A stretch of DNA of 64,000 bases, taken from assembly GCA_034004605.1 (NCBI GenBank), contig JAVEWJ010000001.1:434001-498000 (forward strand), in the 5' to 3' direction. The DNA is from JAVEWJ01 sp034004605 (GTDB lineage Bacteria > Patescibacteriota > Gracilibacteria > UBA1369 > LOWO2-01-FULL-3). Positions 56,644-64,000 of this stretch are shown in pieces; within the stretch, counting starts at the first letter, position 1; every line of letters begins with the position of its first letter. The notes beneath the pieces were generated by a model. The model ran no database searches, was not told where the DNA came from, and saw nothing but the letters and a program-made list of their open reading frames with translations. Both the position numbers and the translations under genes were made by a program.

Positions 56644-58224
56644 TTATAGTTTTTCGATTGCTTCGTCGATTCTTTTTAGACTTTCGTTTTTTCCCAGCAC
56701 CCAAAGCGATTCAAACACTCCTGGGGAAGCGGGAAGTCCGCTTAGGGCCACTCGTATCGGCCAAAGAAATTGTCCGTTTTTAAGCCCCAATGTCTTAATC
56801 GTGTCTATAATTGTAAGACCAAGTGTCGATTCTGTCCATAGATCGATGGTTTCGAGGAGCTGCTTGGCTTTTAAAAGTGCTGTTTTTGAATTCTCCAGTG
56901 TGGTTCCCATTTTCTCGTTTACAAAAAGCGATGTGTCGTACTTCGGAATTGAAAAGAAAAAACCTAATTCTTTTGCGATTTCGCGCACATTTTTGTGAAC
57001 TTTGTCTTCACAAACGGATAGGGCTTTTTCAAGGAGGTCTTTGTTTTCGAGCATTTCTTCGGGAATGAATTCGCTTGATCGGTTTAAAAGAAGCTCTCCT
57101 TTTTTCTTTTTGAATTCTTCCTCTTTTTCGGGAAGGCTGAATGCGATTTTGAGGTTCTTTTTATTGTCGATGGATATTTCCGCTTGGTCGTCTATTTGGC
57201 TTGCGAAGGATCTCATCTCGCTATCGAATAGTCGTTTTTTCCAGTTGTAGTTGAACCAATTAAGCTTTTCCAAGTCGAAAATTGCGCCCGCTTTGTGTAC
57301 GTTTTCGAGGGTGAAAATTTCTTCGAGTTCTTTAAGGCTAAACATTTCTTCGGTGGAGCCTTTGCCCGGATTCCAGCCCAGCATCGCAACAAAATTTATG
57401 AGAGCTTCGATGCAGTAGCCTTTTTTAAGATAATCTTCAATTGCTACATCTCCTTGGCGTTTTGAAAGTTTTGTGCGGTCTTTGTTTAGTACAAGCGGAA
57501 GATGGGCATATTCGGGAGGAGTCCAACCGAAGGCTTCATAAAGAAAAATGTGTTTCGGGGTGGAGGGAATCCATTCTTCGGCTCTAATGACATGTGTGAT
57601 TTGCATGTAATGGTCGTCCACGACATTTGCGAGATGGTAAGTGGGAAGGCCGTCGGATTTGATTAAGACCTGATCGTCCAAAGTGATTGATTTGAAATCG
57701 ATACGTCCTCTGATTAAGTCTTTATAGCCGATGTCTTGGTTTGGAATTTTTTGACGGATTACCCATTTTTCACCGTTTTCGATTTTTTGTTTTACTTCTT
57801 CGGGGCTTAAATTTGCGCAGTGCCTGTCGTACATTGGGGGAAGACCGGCGGCGCTTTGGTTTTTTCTTAGTTCATCGAGTCTTTCCGGTGTGCAAAAACA
57901 ATAGTAGGCTTTGCCTTTTTCAACGAGTTCGAGAGCGTGTTTCATGTAAAGCTCCGATCTTTTGCTTTGTGTGTAAGGGCCAAAATTTCCGATTTCTGAG
58001 CCGTCGAGAGTTGGGCCTTCTTCATGGTTTATTCCGAAAAGCGAGAGCACTTTGATTAGATTTTCAACCGCTCCAGGGACAAATCTTTTTTGATCAGTGT
58101 CTTCGATTCTAAGGACATATGTTCCTTTATTTTTTTTTGCGAACAAATATGCGTATAGTGCGGTCCTTAGGCTTCCGATATGAACATATCCGGTGGGGGA
58201 CGGTGCAAATCTTGTGCGTATCAT
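56644..58224 (-). CDS. gltX: Glutamyl-tRNA synthetase
   Basis: Class I synthetase charging tRNA-Glu, and possibly tRNA-Gln for later amidation. The 526 residues have the HIGH-type motif in PSPTGYVHIGSLR and RIEDTDQKRFV. The zinc-type loop region is KAYYCFCTPERLDELR, then WIPSTPKHIFLYEAFGW and the KMSKS-type motif DRTKLSKRQGD. The helical anticodon-binding domain fills the last about 160 residues. Its tRNA is at 43627-43701. First gene of a minus-strand operon with the zinc-ribbon and lipoprotein genes. Confidence 0.97.
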   Translation of the reverse strand: MIRTRFAPSPTGYVHIGSLRTALYAYLFAKKNKGTYVLRIEDTDQKRFVPGAVENLIKVLSLFGINHEEGPTLDGSEIGNFGPYTQSKRSELYMKHALELVEKGKAYYCFCTPERLDELRKNQSAAGLPPMYDRHCANLSPEEVKQKIENGEKWVIRQKIPNQDIGYKDLIRGRIDFKSITLDDQVLIKSDGLPTYHLANVVDDHYMQITHVIRAEEWIPSTPKHIFLYEAFGWTPPEYAHLPLVLNKDRTKLSKRQGDVAIEDYLKKGYCIEALINFVAMLGWNPGKGSTEEMFSLKELEEIFTLENVHKAGAIFDLEKLNWFNYNWKKRLFDSEMRSFASQIDDQAEISIDNKKNLKIAFSLPEKEEEFKKKKGELLLNRSSEFIPEEMLENKDLLEKALSVCEDKVHKNVREIAKELGFFFSIPKYDTSLFVNEKMGTTLENSKTALLKAKQLLETIDLWTESTLGLTIIDTIKTLGLKNGQFLWPIRVALSGLPASPGVFESLWVLGKNESLKRIDEAIEKL

Positions 58225-58488
58225 TTGAGTTTGTGTTAGGTGGGATTATTAATTCGCCACGATTATACACGGGTATGCGGATTTGGGGAGAGAATTTACG
58301 GTTTTAAGTGTTGCTGGGGAGGTGGTTTTAAAAGTGTCCAAAAATTGGGTACATGTTTTTATGGCTTTTAATAGTCAAAGCTTCCGTATAGCGTTTGTTT
58401 TTTTTGAAAAATTATTGTGTCGAAGAGTTTGTGGTGGCAATTTGTGTTTTTTAGCTCGAACTTTATTTAAAGCCAAAAATCACGCCAA

Positions 58489-58510
58489 AAATTCCTGCCG
58501 GCAGGAATTT
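58489..58510. repeat. 22-bp perfect palindrome
   Basis: AAATTCCTGCCG followed by its exact reverse complement, with no spacer. It is in the 440-base region between gltX and ftsK (58225-58665), where I see no gene. A -10-like TATAAT at 58621-58626 near the ftsK end may belong to the ftsK promoter. Confidence 0.9.
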
Positions 58511-58665
58511 AAAAAAGTGGGGTGTCGGTTTGAAGTGTGAGGGGTTTAGTCGATAATTATTATGGAAGTGATTTTGTGTGAAATTTATAGAAAATACTTT
58601 CCGTTCGGGCAAAACTTGTATATAATTTTTTTGACTTGTTCCTAATTTTTTGAAAATTTTTATAA

Positions 58666-60834
58666 ATGGCGAGGACTTATCGTAGAAAAAAACGGGCTTC
58701 TTACAGCGTAAAAGTGAATGAGAGCGTGGCGAGAGAAATTTGGGCGATTATTTATTTGGTTGTTGGAATCCTTATTGCACTTAGTATTAAAGGCGCTTTT
58801 GGAATTCTAGGTGATATGTTTAATTCGGCTATTCGTCCAATTTTGGGATGGGGAGTTTTTATCGTTCCTGGAATTTTTGCTGTGATTTCGATTTTACTTT
58901 TTTTCTCGAAAAAGGTGCATTTTGGCGCTACTAAGACACTTGGTGTGATTTTATTTTTGATCGCCGTTCTTTCAATTTTTCATTTGAGTGTGCCGGTTGA
59001 TAAAATTTATGAATTCGGAATGGCTGGTTCTTACGGAGGTGGAGTTGGTTTTGTGAGTAATTTTTTGCTTCTTGAAGTCCTTGGTATCGGGAGAATTGGA
59101 GCTTCGATTATTTTTGTCGCAATGTTTCTTGTTTCTTTAATGCTGATTTTTGAAGTGACTCTTCATGAAATTTTCAGATTTTTGGTTCCGGAAATTCATG
59201 TGGAACTGAAAAAGGATCCGAAAAAACCTTCTTTAAAAGGCTTAAAAGAGGAGGAACCGGAGGAATCGGATTTCAATATCTCAGAGCTTTTTGAGGAGAA
59301 AGTGCCTGAGCTTCAAATTCATAAAAATATGGCTATTTCGAAACTAAATAAAGAAAAAGATGAGAAACAAAAGAAATTGGGTTTTGAAGAGGGTGTGATC
59401 GATGGAAAACCGGCCTTAGATCATTTGGATGCTAATTACGAGTGGGAATTTCCGTCACTTGATATTTTGGAAAACGGGGATTCGAATGTTCATGTGGAAG
59501 AAAATGTGCTTGTGGAAATGGCTGAGAAAATTAAGAAAAAACTTCATCAGTTTGGAGTGTCCGTTGTGATGCATGAGGTGAATGTTGGGCCTTCGGTTAT
59601 TCAATTTACTTTAAAACCTCATGATGCTGTGAAACTTTCGAAAATTACCACTTTGAAAAATGATTTGGCTCTTACTCTTGCGGCTGAAAGAATTCGTATA
59701 GAGGCTCCGATTCCGGGAAAAAGTTTAGTTGGAATCGAGGTGCCGAATGATTATCGTGTTCAGGTTCGGTTAAAAGAGATTATGGAAACTGCTGTGTTTA
59801 GTGATGCAAAATCCAAGCTTACTTTGCCTTTGGGAAGAGATGTATCGGGTCAGCCGATTGTCGCAAATCTTGAAAACATGCCTCATCTTCTTATAGCAGG
59901 TACTACGGGAAGCGGAAAATCGGTGTGTATGAATTCGTTTATACTTTCGCTTTTGTATCAAAATTCTCCGAAAGATTTGAATTTTATAATGATTGATCCG
60001 AAAAGAGTGGAAATGACGCATTATAATAATATTCCGCATCTTCTTTCGCCGGTGATTCAGGATGCTGAGAAGGCGGCGATTGCTTTAAGGTGGGTCGTAA
60101 GTGAGATGACCCGTCGATATTCGGTTCTCTCAAAGGCGCGTGTGCGAAACATTACCGAATATAATGAGATTCCAGAAAACGACAACATGTCGCGAATTGT
60201 TGTGATTATTGATGAGCTTGCGGATCTTATGATGGCTGCCGGAAAGGAAGTGGAGGCTTCGATTTGTAGGATTGCGCAAATGGCGAGGGCTGTGGGAATT
60301 CACCTGATTATCGCTACGCAAAGACCTTCTGTGGACATTATCACGGGTCTTATCAAGGCCAATATCCCGACAAGAATCGCTTTTGCGGTGAATTCTTCGA
60401 TTGATTCGAGAACGATTTTGGATGGAACTGGAGCCGAGGATCTTCTTGGACGAGGCGATATGCTTTATTTGCCAACGGGAATGAACAAGCCTGTGAGAAT
60501 TCAAGGTATTTATGTTTCAAATAAGGAAATCGAGAGGGTGACTAATCGAATAAAACTTACTATTGAGCCGAATTATGATGAATCAATTACTTCTAGCGAA
60601 ACCGCAGGTACCAGTGTGCTTGGTGTACCGGATTCAAAAATGGCCGATAGTGATGATCCTCTTTATGAACAAGCTGTGGCTTTGGTTTCCGAGACTAGAA
60701 AGGCTTCCGCTTCGCTTTTTCAGAGAAGACTTAAGGTGGGCTATGCAAGGGCAGCTCGGCTTATTGATATGCTTGAAGATAATGGGGTTGTAGGACCCGC
60801 TGATGGTGCGAAACCGAGAAAGATTTTGATGTAG
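58666..60834 (+). CDS. ftsK: DNA translocase FtsK/SpoIIIE
   Basis: Hexameric motor that pumps chromosomal DNA through the septum. 722 residues: about four N-terminal membrane helices (30-185), a short acidic linker, an alpha domain (ENVLVEMAEKIKKKLHQFGV, GPSVIQFTLKP) and a RecA-like motor. The motor has Walker A GTTGSGKSVCMNSF, Walker B VVIIDELADLMM and IIATQRPSVDIITGLIKANIP. A C-terminal gamma winged helix (ASLFQRRLKVGYARAARLIDMLEDNG) reads orientation sequences. The linker is short compared with E. coli FtsK. Confidence 0.97.
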   Translation: MARTYRRKKRASYSVKVNESVAREIWAIIYLVVGILIALSIKGAFGILGDMFNSAIRPILGWGVFIVPGIFAVISILLFFSKKVHFGATKTLGVILFLIAVLSIFHLSVPVDKIYEFGMAGSYGGGVGFVSNFLLLEVLGIGRIGASIIFVAMFLVSLMLIFEVTLHEIFRFLVPEIHVELKKDPKKPSLKGLKEEEPEESDFNISELFEEKVPELQIHKNMAISKLNKEKDEKQKKLGFEEGVIDGKPALDHLDANYEWEFPSLDILENGDSNVHVEENVLVEMAEKIKKKLHQFGVSVVMHEVNVGPSVIQFTLKPHDAVKLSKITTLKNDLALTLAAERIRIEAPIPGKSLVGIEVPNDYRVQVRLKEIMETAVFSDAKSKLTLPLGRDVSGQPIVANLENMPHLLIAGTTGSGKSVCMNSFILSLLYQNSPKDLNFIMIDPKRVEMTHYNNIPHLLSPVIQDAEKAAIALRWVVSEMTRRYSVLSKARVRNITEYNEIPENDNMSRIVVIIDELADLMMAAGKEVEASICRIAQMARAVGIHLIIATQRPSVDIITGLIKANIPTRIAFAVNSSIDSRTILDGTGAEDLLGRGDMLYLPTGMNKPVRIQGIYVSNKEIERVTNRIKLTIEPNYDESITSSETAGTSVLGVPDSKMADSDDPLYEQAVALVSETRKASASLFQRRLKVGYARAARLIDMLEDNGVVGPADGAKPRKILM

Positions 60835-60872
60835 ACTCTTAGCTTTAAAATTTTGGCGAGGGAGTGGTCTTG

Positions 60873-60900
60873 TTGACAAAAGGCTTTTTTGTGATATGGT
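60873..60900 (+). promoter_or_regulatory. Promoter of the 60927-61878 gene pair
   Basis: TTGACA (60873-60878), 16-base spacer, TATGGT (60895-60900), 26 bases before the ATG at 60927. Confidence 0.6.
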
Positions 60901-60926
60901 TTTGTATCGTTTACTAATTTAATATT

Positions 60927-61388
60927 ATGAATAAATATGAAGGTTTTGAAGTAAGTGCGGATTCGGCTTTGTCTCTTCTTTCCGGACTTAAGGATTTGAG
61001 TGAGGTTGAGAGGGCTAAGATTTCTGCTTTGGTAAGTGAAATTTTTGAAGGCAGAAGTCACAAGGGGCTTTCTGAAGAGAAATTGTCTTTTGAAAGGCGA
61101 GTAAAAAACGAATTTTTGAAACTTATTTATGGTTTTGTTTTTACAGAGGAGGAACTTTTTGGAATTGTTTCTAAATTTGCTTTTGAAAACCGACTAATTA
61201 TTGTTCAAGGTGAGGCGGATTCTGAAATTGAAGATAGTCTTCTTATTAAGGCTTCTTGTCTTTCTGAGGATCCGGATTTTTGTGATGTGTTTTGTTTTCA
61301 GATTGATGTTGAGAGGCGCTTAATTTTCGTTTATAAGAAATTTGTGAACGAGGATAATACAATTACTTATTTACCTTATTATTTATAA
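60927..61388 (+). CDS. Uncharacterised soluble protein, possible paralogue of the next gene
   Basis: 153 residues, acidic, no signal peptide. The N-terminal half is helical (LSEVERAKISALVSEIFEG). The C-terminal half looks like strands ending IDVERRLIFVYKKFV. The next protein has a similar layout: a helical start with a long acidic helix, then a C-terminal strand pair ending with a Lys-rich KKIYVYNF. I do not recognise either family. It has its own promoter and is followed after one base by the second gene. Confidence 0.7.
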   Translation: MNKYEGFEVSADSALSLLSGLKDLSEVERAKISALVSEIFEGRSHKGLSEEKLSFERRVKNEFLKLIYGFVFTEEELFGIVSKFAFENRLIIVQGEADSEIEDSLLIKASCLSEDPDFCDVFCFQIDVERRLIFVYKKFVNEDNTITYLPYYL

Positions 61389-61389
61389 A

Positions 61390-61878
61390 ATGAGTGAATT
61401 TATAAAAAAAATCGAATCAGAGGAGGAACTTTTAAGGAGTGATTTGGAAAGAGTTTTTGATGGTGTTCGGTATTTAACTCCAATGGAGAGAGGTTTTATT
61501 CATGAGCTTGCAAAAGCCGTTGCTGAGAGGAAAAAGGAAGATTTAGCTTCGCTTGCGATTCAGAATTCGATTGCGTCGAAAGTTCATACAACAAATTTAG
61601 ATAGGCATTTGAGAAATGCGGAATATAATGGTCCCGGGTTTTATGCTGCTGTGATGTCTTTTGCAAAAGCAAATGGTTATGAAGTTTTTCCGCGTGGTCA
61701 AATGGCAAATTGTCCTGTGGCTGGAAATCCCCAAGAATATTTAAAAAGAGTTGTGATTGGTTCTGATGGTGCAGTAGAGTTTTATTTGCATCTAAATCAG
61801 GAGGATAAAAAAATTTATGTTTATAATTTTATTACGGGATTTTTTGTAGGTTCACCGATTGATATGCTTGTGAAGTAA
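61390..61878 (+). CDS. Uncharacterised soluble protein
   Basis: 162 residues, no signal peptide or membrane helix. Helical N-terminal half (YLTPMERGFIHELAKAVAERK). The middle HLRNAEYNGPGFYAAVMSFAKANGY is followed by beta-rich VVIGSDGAVEFYLHLNQEDKKIYVYNF. Family not recognised. Co-transcribed with the preceding gene, with the ATG at 61390 two bases after its stop. Confidence 0.7.
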   Translation: MSEFIKKIESEEELLRSDLERVFDGVRYLTPMERGFIHELAKAVAERKKEDLASLAIQNSIASKVHTTNLDRHLRNAEYNGPGFYAAVMSFAKANGYEVFPRGQMANCPVAGNPQEYLKRVVIGSDGAVEFYLHLNQEDKKIYVYNFITGFFVGSPIDMLVK

Positions 61879-61955
61879 TGTTTAAAAAAGGTTGTGCTTT
61901 TTCTTGGGTATGTTTTGTTTATGATAACGAAAAAGCCTTTTAATGGAGTGGTGCT

Positions 61956-62408
61956 TTATGGCTGAAATAGCTCTTCGTTTTTGTATTTCACTTTTTTTAC
62001 TTCGGGAAGGTGTAAGGCGGTTTTTTCGATTTGTGAGCTTAGAATTTTCATTCGCATAGAACCTCCGCTTGTAAATCCCGGGACAACAGTGAAGTCGAGT
62101 GTGAGTGTTCCGTTTTCATCAAGATTTGCTTCCAAAAGCTTAAAATCGGGGTGCGGAAATTCTGTGGAAAATCCTTGCGCTTTTTCGTCATGACTTAGAT
62201 CTCCTTCAATTAGAAGAGAAATAGTATCGAAAATGAGGTTTTTAGATTTTATTTCTCGTTTTACCGGTAGGAAGGCTTCTTCTACGCAAACGGTATCGGG
62301 ATCCAGCGATTCTTTGTAATAAAAAAGTGAGATTTCCGTGGGCTTTTCGAAAATACAGGATGAAAGCAGGCTTATCATCGCAATTGCGAAGAGAAATATT
62401 TTTTTCAT
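61956..62408 (-). CDS. GerMN-domain lipoprotein
   Basis: 150 residues: a lipoprotein signal peptide with lipobox LSSC at about residue 17. Then a GerMN (sporulation/spore-germination) domain about 30-150: ISLFYYKESLDPDT, VKREIKSKNLIFDTISLLIEG, LLEANLDENGTLTLDFT and MKILSSQIEKTALHLPEVKKV. GerMN domains occur outside spore formers in envelope proteins and do not imply sporulation here. It is 3 bases after a small membrane protein gene that follows secA. Confidence 0.85.
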   Translation of the reverse strand: MKKIFLFAIAMISLLSSCIFEKPTEISLFYYKESLDPDTVCVEEAFLPVKREIKSKNLIFDTISLLIEGDLSHDEKAQGFSTEFPHPDFKLLEANLDENGTLTLDFTVVPGFTSGGSMRMKILSSQIEKTALHLPEVKKVKYKNEELFQP

Positions 62409-62410
62409 TT

Positions 62411-62713
62411 TTATAGATTTAAGTTGTTGTGAATAAAGTAGAGGATTCCAAGATAAGAAATTATTAAAAAGACTGTGGTTGCGCTCATTCCGATAATGAT
62501 TAGACGCAAATTTTCTTTATTATATAGAAACTTAATAGCAAGAATATCCATAATAATTGAAATAGCGATGCCCAGATAAAGGCCGATTTCTTTGAAAAAT
62601 TTCAAAAAAATCATCAGAATAAAACTTTGCAAAAAAATACCAAGTAGAAGTTTTATGAAATTAATCAGGAACTTGTCGTACTTGCTTTTTTTGACGATAA
62701 TTTTTACGGGCAT
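62411..62713 (-). CDS. Small membrane protein with three helices
   Basis: 100 residues. Basic N-terminus (PVKIIVKKSKYDKF), then hydrophobic segments about 15-40, 47-64 and 71-95. The layout is like AtpI/AtpZ-type or other small membrane proteins, but without clear motifs, and no ATP synthase genes are near. It starts 4 bases after the secA stop, so it shares that transcript. Confidence 0.65.
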   Translation of the reverse strand: MPVKIIVKKSKYDKFLINFIKLLLGIFLQSFILMIFLKFFKEIGLYLGIAISIIMDILAIKFLYNKENLRLIIIGMSATTVFLIISYLGILYFIHNNLNL

Positions 62714-62716
62714 TTT

Positions 62717-64000
62717 TTAGTTTTCGTTTTTAAGTTCACAACATTTTTTGTATTTTTTTCCGCTTCCGCAGGGGCAAGGATCGTTTCGTCCGACTTTTTC
62801 TACGTTTATCGGTGCGGAGGGGCGGCTTCTAGTAAAGACCGGGTTTATGTTTTCTTCGGTTAGAGCTCTTGTGCTTTTTAAGTTTTCAATTTCGTTTGCG
62901 TTGGTTTTTATACCTCTTATTTCGGCTTTTCTTAGAAGTTCGGCCGGGACGATTTTTTCAATATCGATTTTAAAAAGTGTGTTTATTGTGTTGAATTTTA
63001 TCATATGAAGAAGCTCCATGAAGAGTGAATAGCCTTGTGATTTGTATTCGTTTAATGGGTTTTTTTGTGCATATCCGCTAAATGCAACATTTTCACGGAG
63101 GGATGTCATAAGGTCTATATGAGAGGTCCAGAGTGAGTCGTTTGCTCTTAGGAATACCGCTCTTTCGATTTGTTCTCGAATATTTTTATCCGGAAGAATT
63201 TCGAATCTTTGAAGATAGCTTTTTCGCATTTCTTCTTTGATAAATGCTTTAAGAGTGTCTGCGTCGTTATGTTTTTCAATATTATCCAGGCTTAAGGTGT
63301 CATTTTGGTGAATGGAGTTTACTGTTTCAAAAATTTCTTTAATGTTCCAATCTTTTTTTTGCCGTGCGGAAGTGTGATTATCTACTATTGAGTCGATAAT
63401 TTCGTTCATCATATTCTTAATTTCTTCGCTTTGACTTTCGTTGAAAAGGAATTTTCGCCTTAGCTTGTAGATAATATCTCTGTGAATGTTCATAACATCA
63501 TCGTATTCGACAAGGTGCTTTCTGATGTCGAAATTTCGGCCTTCCACTTTTTTTTGCGCGGACTCGATGGATTTTGAAATCATTCGAGTTTCGATCGGCA
63601 TATCTTCGGGAACTTTGAGAAGGTTCATCATCGATTTCATTCGTTCTCCGCCGAAAAGTCGAAGAAGATCGTCTTCAAGAGATACGAAAAAGGAAGTCTC
63701 GCCGGGGTCTCCTTGACGACCGGAACGACCTCTAAGCTGATTGTCGATACGGCGGGATTCGTGGCGGTCTGTGCCTAGAACAAAAAGTCCACCGGCCTTT
63801 TTGGCTTCTTCGTCCAATTTAATATCTGTTCCTCTTCCTGCCATGTTTGTAGCGATTGTGACTGCACCTTTTTGGCCGGCTTGTGCAATAATTTCGGCTT
63901 CGCGTTCGTGGTTTTTCGCGTTTAGTACATTATGAGGAACGCCTTCGAGGCTTAAAAGTTTTGATAAGACTTCGGATTTTTCCACGGAAATAGTACCCGC
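62717..64000 (-). CDS. secA: Preprotein translocase ATPase SecA, C-terminal part
   Basis: The gene enters from the right edge; codons before the first ATG-like codon (GTISVEKSEVLS) show that it continues upstream. Visible parts are: the second nucleotide-binding fold (NMAGRGTDIKLDEEAKKAGGLFVLGTDRHESRRIDNQLRGRSGRQGDPG), the helical scaffold and wing (VEGRNFDIRKHLVEYDDVMNIHRDIIYKLRR), and the C-terminal zinc finger CPCGSGKKYKKCC that binds SecB or membranes. Sequence and length of this part are normal. Confidence 0.97.
   Translation of the reverse strand, partial: AGTISVEKSEVLSKLLSLEGVPHNVLNAKNHEREAEIIAQAGQKGAVTIATNMAGRGTDIKLDEEAKKAGGLFVLGTDRHESRRIDNQLRGRSGRQGDPGETSFFVSLEDDLLRLFGGERMKSMMNLLKVPEDMPIETRMISKSIESAQKKVEGRNFDIRKHLVEYDDVMNIHRDIIYKLRRKFLFNESQSEEIKNMMNEIIDSIVDNHTSARQKKDWNIKEIFETVNSIHQNDTLSLDNIEKHNDADTLKAFIKEEMRKSYLQRFEILPDKNIREQIERAVFLRANDSLWTSHIDLMTSLRENVAFSGYAQKNPLNEYKSQGYSLFMELLHMIKFNTINTLFKIDIEKIVPAELLRKAEIRGIKTNANEIENLKSTRALTEENINPVFTRSRPSAPINVEKVGRNDPCPCGSGKKYKKCCELKNEN

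Noticed and set aside
58283..58540. 85-codon plus-strand frame before ftsK
   Set aside because: It starts with TTG, crosses the perfect palindrome and has no ribosome site.
61956..62408. Evidence of sporulation from the GerMN domain
   Set aside because: GerMN domains are common in envelope lipoproteins of non-sporulating bacteria, and no sporulation genes are present.
1..64000. Alternative genetic code with UGA as glycine
   Set aside because: Many conserved genes end at UGA at the expected length (for example rsmH), and none has in-frame UGA at conserved glycines.

Overview
The window looks like a low-GC member of the Patescibacteria (Candidate Phyla Radiation), most likely Peregrinibacteria or a close relative. 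This rests on inference from gene content and style: short intergenic gaps, few clear Shine-Dalgarno sites, an adenosylcobalamin-type (class II) ribonucleotide reductase, a phosphoketolase plus acetate kinase route to ATP, an SLH-RlpA cell-wall protein, ECF sigma plus FecR, and many uncharacterised charged or single-pass proteins. UGA is used as a normal stop (for example rsmH), which argues against Gracilibacteria and Absconditabacteria. No taxonomic search was possible.

Layout. 1-4.1 kb (minus): a truncated unknown gene, then serS, efp, an EpmA/GenX-type ligase and a small secreted protein. 4.3-7.0 kb (minus): an orphan trpB behind a trp attenuator, then a self-inhibited Fic protein with operator-like repeats. 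7.0-13.8 kb (plus): accessory block with a coiled-coil protein, a lipoprotein of different base composition, and two near-identical paralogues built from 96-residue repeats, one with a frameshift and one with an assembly gap. 13.8-18.7 kb (minus): membrane protein, LOG-family protein, phosphoketolase, glycosyltransferase. 18.9-22.5 kb (minus): dnaK, grpE and hrcA with CIRCE-overlapped promoters and a three-way-junction inverted repeat between grpE and dnaK. 22.5-28.3 kb (minus): two small proteins, gap, a small-export-family membrane protein, and a PP2C phosphatase paired with an odd PEP-synthase-like protein behind a Tyr-rich leader and attenuator. 28.4-28.8 kb: 119-bp tandem repeats. 28.9-32.5 kb (plus): rsmH, ftsL-like, ECF sigma, FecR protein. 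32.7-36.3 kb (minus): mraY, D,D-carboxypeptidase, LCP ligase. 36.3-43.3 kb: comEC, a coiled-coil protein, nrdJ with NrdR boxes, a HAD hydrolase. 43.4-47.2 kb: hairpin cluster, tRNA-Glu, FtsB-like, SLH-RlpA, then jag-yidC-rnpA-rpmH. 47.3-52.4 kb (plus): PP2C-TM-propeller protein, CaCA antiporter, spermidine-synthase-like membrane protein, surface protein. 52.4-58.2 kb (minus): O-antigen-ligase-like TPR protein, ackA, EF-Tu-domain-2-like protein, small lipoprotein, zinc ribbon, gltX. 58.6-64 kb: ftsK, two small unknowns, GerMN lipoprotein, small membrane protein, and the C-terminal part of secA, which runs off the edge.

How it fits together. Phosphoketolase yields acetyl phosphate that acetate kinase turns into ATP, and GAPDH feeds lower glycolysis. 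Cell-envelope genes (mraY, D,D-carboxypeptidase, LCP, SLH-RlpA, YidC, SecA, FtsK) and translation genes (serS, gltX, tRNA-Glu, efp/epmA, rsmH, rpmH, rnpA) are scattered among them. The most novel signals are two apparent ribosome-mediated attenuators. One has a Trp-Trp leader ahead of trpB. The other has a Tyr-Tyr-Tyr leader ahead of the PEP-synthase-like/PP2C pair. In each, a leader segment can pair with one arm of a terminator.
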